From: Undaria pinnatifida
Lineage: Eukaryota; Sar; Phaeophyceae; Laminariales; Alariaceae
Direction of reading: 5' to 3'
Length of the DNA: 64,000 bases
Assembly: GCA_012845835.1 (NCBI GenBank)
Contig: JABAKD010000026.1
Span: 9,038,558-9,102,557 of the forward strand
The notes below the pieces were generated by a model that was not told the DNA's origin, did not search any database, and was given only the letters and a program-made list of their open reading frames with translations. The position numbers and the translations under genes are program-made. Each line of letters starts with the position of its first letter. The stretch's first letter is position 1. This document shows positions 21,169-33,100 of this stretch, piece after piece.

Positions 21169-24100
21169 CTGGAAGATGTTTATAATTTAGTGCTGCACTC
21201 TGTTGGGAGTGCAAAGGGGAAACAATTACGAGCACGAATAATAATCACAGTAATGGCCACCCGAAACAGAGCCCAGGTGTTTGGGCTCGAGCATGGTGAC
21301 ATGTTAGTGTCCGGACTACGGCCAGGTACAATGCAAGGAGCTTCTACGAAACGCGTGCGGCATGGCGCTACTCGTGCTGCTGCGCACTCGCACCAGACGG
21401 TTGCTTCCTTCCATAGATATCGTTTATTTGACCACTAACAAAAAAACAAGGTCCCAAAGGGGTACCAACTGTAGCGAAGGGGACTGTTTCCTGATTCCTA
21501 GGGACGTCGCAGGGCAGCCCCACTGCACAGACAATAGCTGGGGTGATGGAGAACCAAGTGGGTAGGCAAATAGAACGTGTAGATATATGTTTATTCAGCT
21601 CCTCTCGAGTGCCAACGGGAAGGCGTCTAGGAGAAAGGAATAGCGGGGAATTACACGGGACATATCTTCGACATCCCGGTATCCCTATACGACAACGCTT
21701 ACCTATCATTGGAACTCCTATCTCCCATAATCATATCTGTTTCAAGTAAGAAAACACAATCAATAGCCTCCCTTCTTTTGCAACTGGTACGGTATATGAT
21801 ACCATATTATCATTTCCTCAAGTAAAAAACCAATCAATAAAAAATACAGTCAAACGGTAATCTCCCTGCACTGCTGCGGCTGAAAGAAAGATTGCATTAC
21901 CAGCGTTCCCGAAAGGTACTCCACAAACCAAGAATCAAACCAGGGACAGCATTCAGAATATTCTCCGAACTCTAGAACCTAAACTTCGAAGTCCAAAATC
22001 AAAGTCCGAAAACTGTACAATCCGAAATCCGAAAGCTTCAATGTCAAAACTCCGAAAATCAGAATGCCGAATCCGAAACGCACTGCAGTCTTCAAAACAT
22101 AAATCTCTAACATCAATCCGCACTCAGCTGCCGCACCCAGTGGATTTTCACAGCAGTGATCATGCGGGCATGAGCTGGTGAAACCAGGATTGAAACGAGG
22201 GTACCAGGGCAGTTGTCCCAAAGCTTAGTGTCGTATCAGAGAACTGCTGACGATGATGCCGTGTCGCCATGTGCGAAAATGGGAGCTTGGAACGGACCAC
22301 TAAGCATTTTCCGAGATTTTGCCCGCGGTAAGATGCTGCAGGTACTCCCGTGCTTGACACAGCAGTGAGGTAAGCTGCTGTGTTGTTTGTCGATGGAGAT
22401 GCCGTTGTTGCGGTCGATGGAGTGGTAGCCTCTGTTGCAGATGGCGATGCTCCTTGTAGTGGCAGCTACTACTGTTGTTCAAGTAGTCGCTGTCGCAGTT
22501 TGTGACATGTTGTCGATGGTAGTACTGGTTGTAGCACTACTTCCGTTGTAGAATTGGCCATGTAGTAGGCCTAAACGAGGGCAACGGCATTCGCCGCGTT
22601 TTGCCCCCCGGTAAAACCGCTAACGTGATATCGCCGTGTTGGTTGGTTCTGTGCATGGTGCACTGCTGTGTGCAGATGAACATCGACGTGTGAAAACGTG
22701 AAAATACTTCCGTGGAGTTACAATGCTCCGTTTCTCCGAGGCTGACACGTACTTTTGTAACTTGGACGCGTCAAGCAGGTGCCGAAGAATTCTCTCCGAG
22801 TCTGATACATGCCCTTTTAGCGTGTAAGCGTCTAAGCAGAAGCTGGAGATGATGTATGCCCCGTTTGGGCAGGAGGTGCCCCCCCCGATGCTACGCGGAG
22901 TAGCCGATGCGTCAACGATCTGACTGCGTGTTGCAGCGCATAGATCTACTCGTCCTATTATTTAAAATTGCACGAGGACGACCATATTTTACGTAATTTG
23001 CACGTGGTAGCGGGAAAATGCGGGTTTTGATAACGACGTCGCGCGTCTTAATCGCGTGAAACCGGACTCCTTACGTGCTACACGCGTGACGGCGCGAGCA
23101 GACTCCTTACCTGCTTCGCGCATGACAGCGTGACAGCAGTCTCCTCTCTCGAATATCCAAGATGATGTACTTGGCGTAGTCCTAGATGCGATGTCTCCAT
23201 GTCGAAGTTGATCTTGGTTTTAGAAGAAAATTACTCCGCACTGCAGAAAATGGACACCGTTCCTCGAACTTCTTGGAAAGCTTGGCGAACTCAGCGGGAC
23301 GCCGTTGCATGGTGGCCGTCGATGGTAGATCAAAGGCGACGAGGCTCATAACCTGAAGGAATGATGTGTACCGAGGCTCTGACGATGTGAAAAGAGCTGC
23401 AGAGGTGGCACCCAAGTGTCTGTTAACATCACTTGTGGTGGAGGAGACAAAAGAACATAGTTCGGAAAGTGGCGCTTAGGCCATTTCTTCCACAGTCGGA
23501 TTTGTCAGTCGAAAACGGCCTTTTTCGACTGAAGCCCAAATCGAGCTTTCTTACACGGTCGAAAAAGGGCCTTTTCGACTCAACTTTTTCGACTGAGTTT
23601 TCCGACTGTAGGATGACTGAGTTTTCCGACTGTAGGATCCAGTCGAAAAAACTTGACTTTTTTGACTGGATCTGCCAGTCGAAAAACTCAGTCGAAAAAT
23701 AATTCACCTGTTTCTTGAACCCATCGCATCGCGCAAAACACACACCCACACGGCCACACACCCACACCATGTACCATACAGCAGTATCATACAACAGCGC
23801 CGACGCTGCCTTGGCTATCACTGCTGTTGCTTCTCGCCGCAAGTCAGCGTGGCATACTCCTAGCTCCCGCTTGCCAGCAGCGTGGATCACACGACGGCAG
23901 CAGCGCGCGTTATCGATGACATTTTGCCAACAACGGCTACATGCTGTAGCTTTGGCGGCTCTCGGCTGAGTGCAACGCCACGAACGCAGCTTTGGCGGCT
24001 TTCGGCTAAGCCCAATGCCACCAACCCGCTTGGACGAAGGTTCGTCGCGAGCGAAGCACGCGTTGTGAAGAACGCGCGAAGCACAGAGCTGCCAACCGAT

Positions 24101-27100
24101 TTTCGACCATACATCAGTACTCCCTCACACCAACCGCCTCTAGGAGGAGCACAAAAACTACGAAACCGACTCTACTAACGATAAGAAGGACCAGACGAAT
24201 CCAGTCGAAAAAAAGTCAGGTCGAAAAGGGCCGTTTTCGACTGGCCGAATCCGACTGTATAAGAAATGGCCTTATGTGGCCAAAAGGAGGAAAATAAGAG
24301 AAGTAAAAAAAAGTGATCGAGGTGGGGGATGCCTTTACCTGATCACGGGACTATGCCCAAACTACGAGCAGGTGTACTCTACGGCAGCCCGTCCTGTTCC
24401 TTGCAACGTTCTATATAATGTCCTTGCAATGTTGTAAGTACCGTTCTCTGTAACGTTCTTCTGATACTTATGGTGGTAAGCTGATTACCCTGTATTACGA
24501 TCAACTTCCCGACACAGGTAGTTTGAGTAGTATAGAGTGTGCTGGCGAGAAAGAACAAACTTCTACGTATTTCGCCGTATACTGTATTTATCCACATCTA
24601 GAACAATGATGCTCAGTTTACTAAAGATAGTGACTAAGAATCAAATAGATACTAATGGACTGCACGATCCATACTCTGATATGCGTGCGCACGAATGAGC
24701 CCTCGACACCGCCAAATCAAGCGTACACGTGTTGGGCTCTATCGATTGTGCTTTCTTACTTCAGATATGACGATGGCAGATAAGAGTTCCAACGATAGAT
24801 TAGCGTTGTCGTATCGTGATACCGGGATGTCTGAGATGTGTCCCGTATAATTCCTCGCTATTCCTTTCTCCGGGATGTCTTCCCCTTGGCGCTCGAAAGG
24901 AGTCAAATGATGTATGAGTGGTACTCGAGAGGAGTTGAATAAATATATGTCTACACGTTCTATCTGCCTACCCACTGGGCTGTCCACCACCCCAGCCGTT
25001 TTCTGTGCAGTGGTGCTGCCCTGCGACGCTCCTAGTAGTCAGAAAACACGATTATAATCGAGGGGTAAACACGACCTGGTCGGAGCCTCAATTTTCGGAT
25101 TGCAAACACTCCCCCGAGAGGGTAAAGGGCTGGGGATATAGACTTGAGCCATAACTCACATGGCCATGACGGTGCCGTTGGGGGACCGGTGGAGAGTTCT
25201 CATGGGCGAAAACGCAGGAGCTGGAAGAGCTTCTCGCAACACAGAACCAGCTCAAGAGATACATCGAAGGTGGTTCCTGTTGTGGCCTTCTGACCCTGGA
25301 ATGGCTGCGGGATGGGGTCTGTTCCCAGAACCAGATCAACGAATTGATAGAGAGCGTGAGACAGGCTGCGTTGTGCATCGAGTTTCAGACATTGCAACGG
25401 AGGGTGGTCCAGCTTCAAGCTCAGCTTCAAGCAACAGCAGCATCCCAGACAGCCGCAGCAGCTATACCAAGAGTCGAGGAATGCTCGATTCCATCCCCTG
25501 CAACACCTGCTGTGATAGTCAGTGTTCTCCAAGGAGCGACCGGCGAGACAGCTGCTGCACGTCTGGTGCAGGTGGTTGAGATGGAGGGAAAAGGAATGGT
25601 GTTTGACGTGGAGAAAATGATGGCCCATGCTGGGGGAAAAGTTGGGATGATGGAGGTCGAGACGAGAGAGGAGGAGCATGAGGAGCAGGAGGAGCAATGG
25701 GCGTACCACCGCAGCAGCAGCAGCAGCTGCAGTCATCGGGGACACCACCCCCTGCTTGGCTGCCGCCAGTCCCAGCTGAATTCGAGAATGATTATTCCGA
25801 CATCGGGGGGAGGCTTCGGGGGGAGAAGGGATGGGTCAACGGTTTGGTTGTGAAACTGAACTACGAGTCGAATCTGTCGTGCTCCGTGGGAGCGTCGGCT
25901 GCTGAGCCCATCAGCGTCTGGGCCAGAGCTGGAATCGGCGTAAGGTGGCTGGTTGCGATGGAGGACGCTGGGAGGCACGGACACCCAGGCAGAGAACATT
26001 TCCCGCGTGTTGGACCCGACTTAGCAACAAATAACTCATGCATCATGTAGACAGTCTTTCCCGTTTGAGCTATTACGGCAGCAGTTCTGTCTAACATAGC
26101 CACGGCTTGTTTTTCTTGGTTAATACTTTGTTTTTCGCGTGGATTGGTAGCTAGGGCAGGGCAGAGGGCTCCGTACGGTAAATGCTTGTGCTTGTCCCCC
26201 CGCCCCTCTCTTCCTACCACCCGGCATGACATTTTGGTACCTTTGGTTGATTTTCAATCAGCCATTTTCCCTTGCGTGCCAAAGAGTTTAGGAATTCGTC
26301 ACCACCGAAAACATATTTTTTAATTTTCGTCGTGCGAAGAAATACGGTATTACTCATGTTTAACAAGGGAATAGGGCGGTGGAAAGTGTGGTTGTGTTCC
26401 TTCTCATTAAACTGAAGGTTCCACCCTGATCTTGCACCTGTTGTGCCTAGTATAATATTGTAGTTTGACATACTTTGCTGGGCAATGATCGATGATAGGG
26501 TTATATTCAAGCCCCCTTTGTTTGATCGCCCCCTCATCCCCCGCCCTTATCATGCGCTTGTGCAATGTGTTACAGTATGCGGAATCTGTATGCCGCACAA
26601 ATACAAATGAGCAGGGGGAATAGGGTAGGTATAAGGCTTATATAATCCGCAGGTGCTCAAACATTGTATGTACGTAGTATACGAGCATTTTGAGAACGGA
26701 CGAAGATTACCAAGATTTCTTCGTTTGTTATGGAGTTTTTCCTAATACCGTGTTCTATATATACGCGTTTTAGTCAAGTCTGCCAAACAGTTCAAAGTAT
26801 CGTTGTTTCTTTGCCACGGTATCTTAACAACTAGCGGCATGGATCAACACTCCTGTAGCACCGCTGTGATTCCACATGTCGCTCTTCCTGGAAGGAATAC
26901 GCGGAATAACTAGATCTTCGATTCAACAACCCCGTGACGAGTAGCGAGGCGTTTGCACTCTGATTTACCGGTACTCTGAAACAGAAAGAAACACACGGTG
27001 GGATTCGTGCTATGCCGGCATCAAGCAGGTGTCGAGCCAACTCTGAAAAGCAATGGCTTCATTGCGAGATTTGCGGTGAATGGTGAAATGTGCGTTAGTT

Positions 27101-30100
27101 CGGGTAGGAGAAACCCGCTCGAGAAATATCTCAAACTCGACGAGTTCGATTAGCCTGAACCCGAGGGCGACTAGCCTTTTCGCGAGCTGGTCGGATGCTT
27201 GATGCGGGTTACTAACCAGACATGTCCGGACATGGCGAACGCAGGAAAAGCGGTGGCTAGGTACACGAGCTCGCTGAGGAAGGTACACTGGAAGATTGCG
27301 GTTGGTATTTTCGATATCACCGCGATTATGCTATGAACATTTCCACTGCGGAACATTTAATTTGAGAGAGGACGTTTTTGCGGTGAACATATAGAGTAGG
27401 TAGGTATGATGAACGCCGGCCTCCATAGTTGAAGGAGCGCAGATCCTATTCAAAGGGTTCTGTAATACCAACGCGAGTTGAGAGCTTGGCATGGACTAAA
27501 CCAGGGCTGGACTGGTTGGACAAAAATGGAATAACGTTTTTCTTGTGTGGCTTGACTCCGTGGAGGAGTCATCATTCATGAAACAACGAATTTTCTGCAT
27601 TTCTAGCGGTCAAAAACTGCGAAGTGGAGGATTCATTTCTTTGCTGATAGTAGGGTCATGGAGCAACGATTTTTCTGCGTTCTTACGACTAAACAAATGG
27701 CGTTAATATGTTTTGGACTTGAGCATTTTGGAATTCGGATGGTTCAAGATGTGTGCCCAGCGAGGAGCCGCAATCCAACACATCGCTCGACGACATCCTC
27801 ACCACAGCTATCACCAAAATACATGGCCGTTAGCATCTCAACCCCGTTCATTACCAGCTACGTGGTTCGCGAGCTACAAACCAAAGCGTGCAAAGAGCTC
27901 GATTGACATCGCCGCAGCCATCGTAAACGCACCGCGAAATCGGGGTTTCGAGTTTTCTATTTGGCATTCTTCTGTTGAGTACTGGGGACGTTTTAATTCC
28001 ACAGCATTTTATCGGCCGGCATGAACAGCGCCACCAGCAACAACGGCATCTGGGGCAGCACTCCATGTGCACCACCAGGGCGCAACGACCGCGATGGAAA
28101 GGATACCAGCACTCTTGATCAGGTCTTCGTCTTCCTCTACATTGATTATGGCCATCATCATCATTCATCATATCTACGCAGTAGCAGGCACGAGAATTAT
28201 CGCTTCTTCGCTTCGACTTCCCAACAACACCAGCAGCAAGATCAACAGCAACAGGAACACTAGCTAGGTGTCTGCCCTTGCTTTTCTTTCTTTTGCGTTA
28301 GGGGGGGGGTTGTTTTCTTATAAGCATCTTCGTGTTTGAAACAGCTACTCGCATTCGTACGAGTATTGCTACTTATCCGGGTCTACTACTGCTGGACGAC
28401 ACGGTATGAATCTTTGCTGTACTGGTTTTCCGTCGACATGTTTTTTTAGCTCATCTCTTGGCTTTCTTTGCAGTCATATAATGCAGTATATTACACGAAG
28501 CACGCATCATGAAAGCCCATACAACAAATGGCTATTGCATACTGGATTCGACTTCGAGTTCTTTCGTTGGCTTCTAAGTAGTTTTCTTTTCAGAGTATTT
28601 TAATAGCAGTTCGTCAGCTAGAAAGCACGGTTGAGCTTCAATGCCTGCCTGTTATTATTAGCACGTATTGAACGTAGTGCAATCCTATTTCGCGTGAACT
28701 GTAGTCAACGATAGCAGCAGCACCTTTGTTGTACTAATGTACGTACAAGTATTTTTTTTTGCAATAATGCGAGCAGCTTCGGTTCACAAACCGAATGTGG
28801 TACATCATAGTGCAGTATAGCACTGATGACATGGTAAGTCTACAAATTTCTGTAGGTGGTACGTGTGCACACTGCAGTATAGCGCTGGACACATGATAAG
28901 TCCACGATTTCGATTTTCTTCGATTTCCTATTTGCTCTAGGACTCGATTGAGGGGGCGCACTGACAGTACAAAATATACGTTCTGATGTTTTCTTTTTCA
29001 ATAATACGACTCGCTGATCATCAAAACAGCATCACGACTATAGCTCTTGCGATACGACTCGCTGATCATCAAAACAGCATCACGACTATAGCTTTTGTGG
29101 TACGACTACACTCATAGTCTATTGCTGTAATATCTGTATTCGTAGACTTTTCTTTGGAGTACGTATCCACCTGAAACTGAATAGTACGCATTTTCACTGT
29201 TGTACTGGACCAGCGTCCGCAGTTTTCTATTTCCCTCGGTTTCATGTAGCTTTAGGTATTTATTCAGGGAGCGAGTTTAACACCCATCGGACTGGTTTGC
29301 ACTTCTTATCTAGGGTATTTGTCGCTGATAATCACACCACGCGTAGTATGTTGTGACATGATTTCATCCATAATCCAGCTGTTCATACAACAGATTTGAT
29401 ATACTGTTCCATTCGTATTTTTAGTCTCTTCAAGTGACATGGTTACTTCCATATTATCGCTGTTCATACACAGACGTCCAAACATGGTGTATAATCTGAG
29501 TTTATTCTTTAGAGTATCAAGTTCCTTCTAGCTACTGACTTCTCATCAAATGGGGGCGTATCAGAATATGGACTCTGTAGTCCATTAGTATATATTTGAT
29601 TCTTAGTCACTATCTTTAGTAAAGTGAGCATCATTGTTCTAGAAGCGGATAAATACAATAAGCGGCGAAATATTTAGGAGTTTGTTATTTCTAGCCGGCA
29701 AACTCTATAATAATCAATCTACATGTATCGGGAAGTTGATCGTAGTACAGGGTAATCAGCTTACCACCATAAGTATTAGAAGAACGTTACAGAGAACGCT
29801 ACATTCTAACATTGCAACGACGTTATATAGAACGTTACAAGGAACAGGACGGGCTGCCGTAGATTACACGTGCCCGTAGCTTGGGCATAGTCCCGTGATC
29901 AGGTGAAGGCATCCCCCACCTCGATAACTCTCTTTTACTTCTCTTATTTTCCTCCTTCTGGCCACAAAAGCGCCACTTTCCAAGCTATGTTATTTTTTCT
30001 TCACCACAAGCGATCATAACAGAGGATTCGGTGCCACCTCTGCAGCTCTTATCACAGAGTCAGAGCCTCGGTACACATCATTCCTTCAAAGCATATACTT

Positions 30101-33100
30101 TCGATTGCCGATACGACACCCTCTGTTTCAGCTCGTCTTGATCCAAACGGCTCATGCAAACATCGCTACCTCCCAACTGTGCCCCAGGCAACCACCGCGC
30201 TTCCGTGGCATGAGCTACCCGCGACATACTGCACAATAAACAGGTGACAATATACCCTCGAAATGCACTACTCGCACGATCCGAGATCCAACGCAGGTGC
30301 GCCCAAGCTGGCCCAATCTCACACTGACATTATCTGGTACTTGCTTATTCTTGTACTGACCTCATGTTGAACTGACCTACTTTTGTACTGACTTAATCTT
30401 GCACTGCCCTAAATATTGTACTGACCTAATCTTGCACTGACCTACTCTTGTACTGATCCAACCTTGTACTAACTTAACCTTGCACTGGCCTATTCTTGCA
30501 CTGACCTGATCTTGTACGGACCAAATCTTGTATTAACCAAATATTGTGCTGACCAGATATTGTGTTGGCCCACGCTTGTTCTGACCTAACCTTGCTCTGA
30601 CCTAATGTTGTACTGACTTTAGGAGCCGCGCTGGCCTTACTGTGACTCTTTTTATCTTCATTTTTTTTTCTTCATTTTCTTGTAAAAGTTGTCTTTTCCG
30701 CAGCAACTATATTATTTTCAGCATAATAGTGGTCCATGAAAGACGCCTCACGGAAAGCCTCATACCCCGAGAACCACAGTTGCTACGTCTGATTTTATGA
30801 TACTCAAAGAAGGCTTACGCTCAGGCCAATTTTTTGTTACCTAACAGCATATCACTAAAACGTACGCCTTGTTGTGTTTGCATCCTGTAAATAAATGCTT
30901 GAATTTTGGTCATTCTGCGACCCCTAACCAGTACAACTACATGCGGCGCTCGTGCTGTAAGGAACGCAAGGTTCCGTAGAGGCTGACATCGGTCGACATG
31001 CCAGTGGTTGGCATTGTCGCCGAACTTCAGTATTCAACAATATCGATGGCGCGAGAACTCGTACGTTTTTCAGGGTGACCAATAGATGTGAGAGCTATAC
31101 TTACAGCGTTAGCCTCTAAGGCGTTTCCGAGTTGAAGCAAGCGTCCGAGTGAACTGACAGTAGTACCAAACATATTGCCGTGCATGTAAGCTTTCTTCAC
31201 ATATGATATGCGTAGTGCATGGAGCTGTGTGTGGCTGAGGAGATATCACGTGTTCTGTAAGGCGTTTTCCTACCGCTTGAATATTTTATACTAAAGATAG
31301 TGAGGTTTCTGCTAAAAAAATTTAGTAGTCTTTAGTAACTCGAACTATCAATAAAAACAAGCAAAAAAATGCTCGAGCGCCTCCTTAATCTTGTTCTGAC
31401 ATAATGTTGAACTGACCCAACCTTGTGTTGAACTAAACTTGTACTGACCTGGGCTTGCACTGAGAGAATCTTGTAGTGACATACTCTTGTACTGACCTAA
31501 TCTCTAATCTTGTTTTGACCTAATCTTGTATGGACTTAATCTTGTACTGACCTAGTCTTAAAGTAATTTAATCTTATACCCATCAAATCTTGTACTGACC
31601 TAGTCTTGTGCGGACGTAATCTCATGCTGACTTAATATTGTACGTCTTTTACTGACCTAATCTTGTACTTCGCCAGAGTTTCCAGTATTTGCGGGGCGTG
31701 CACAAGGTCCAAGGCGTTGGACGTCAACCCGAAGACGCTGTGCCCCTGTATCTTAAGCGCGCGGATTACTCTGCATTCCAGTACGAGGAGAACGGGGAGG
31801 CAGGGGGGGGGGTGGCGGGAGATGCTTATCGCCAGGTCGGTTTGGAAATATCGTTTGGAGGAGGACAGCGTTTGGGGCGCGTGTGCGCTACATGTGGTGT
31901 CGGCATACGGTACCGGGTAATGCACAGGAGTATTTACCGATCACATTGCGTAATCTGCTCTGCAGCCAACCTGCGCGCCGCTTCTACACGAGCGCCACAG
32001 TATTCGAATTGGTACGTGTTCTGTACATATTCGTAATGAATCGGAGAGAGGCGTACTGATAAAAATGACACTGTGTGAGAGGATTTTCTCGACAAAGTGC
32101 AATGCCAGAGACAAGGATTAATCGGAAACTCAAGCAATCCCTACAAATACCAAGTGCTGTGGTTGTCGTGCGGTGTCGGACTGATACAAACTGGCGCACC
32201 TGACGAGAAGGGGATCGACGAGCTTCGGATCCGCACTGTAGTAGTCCCTCTCCATCTCGCGATGGATAGTACGGAGGGTGTCGCTTGAAGCCCCCAGCTT
32301 GTCTTCCATCCTCGTCATGAGCTTTCTGGGCATAGTAGACGACACCGAACCACAAGCAGGTTGGTATGAGTGGAAGTTTGGCAACACATCATCGCCTCTC
32401 ATGGCGGGCTGAGTGCGCAGCGGTTGATCGCGCGCACCGAGCCGTAGGGCCGCTCTATAAATAAAAGGGGGAAATGAAGCTCCGGCAACAAGGCTTTCGG
32501 GGCAGAGGGGGTCTCATAAACGGCAGTCAGCGAGCCGTCAAAAGCCCGCTTGGCTAAGGCAATCGCGCAAAAACTAGCACGTTGCGAAAAAATGGTAGCG
32601 CGATCAAACTGATTGAGCTCCATAAACAACCCGTACGAGCGTTCTTATAATATACGGGATACTGGTACCAAGTACATTTGCCTACGAAACTCACTCTCTC
32701 GAAAAGAAAACGTAGGCCAAATACTAATCACAACGAGGTGTACGTAGGCCTTGGCTTTTCCCTGGCCTAGCCCGCTTGCAAAGAAATTAAATTTCGGTGC
32801 GTTTTGAACATTCTCTCCAAACCCTCGCCCACTTGAGACAAGTTGTGCTTTTGCGTTTTGACTGTTTCACTCCACACTCTCGCCCACTCGAGACAAGTTG
32901 TGCTTCCTGGCCATAAACAACGAACTCTCATGCGTGAGGTGTACAAACGGATCCCCTACAGCGAACGTATAGTAGATTCTCCCCGACTCCACTTTTTAGT
33001 CAAGAAACTGTGACGATGCACAGCTATTACCCATACGGTCACTATCAACAGCTCCCGGGGCGAGGAACGCACTGCCAAGCTGCAGAGAAGATTGTCGTGC

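Noticed and set aside
31689..32036. Plus-strand frame with VQGVGRQPEDAVPLYLKR
   Set aside because: It looks protein-like, but the minus strand carries a HAD motif II exon with matching splice phases at the same place, so this is taken as its shadow.
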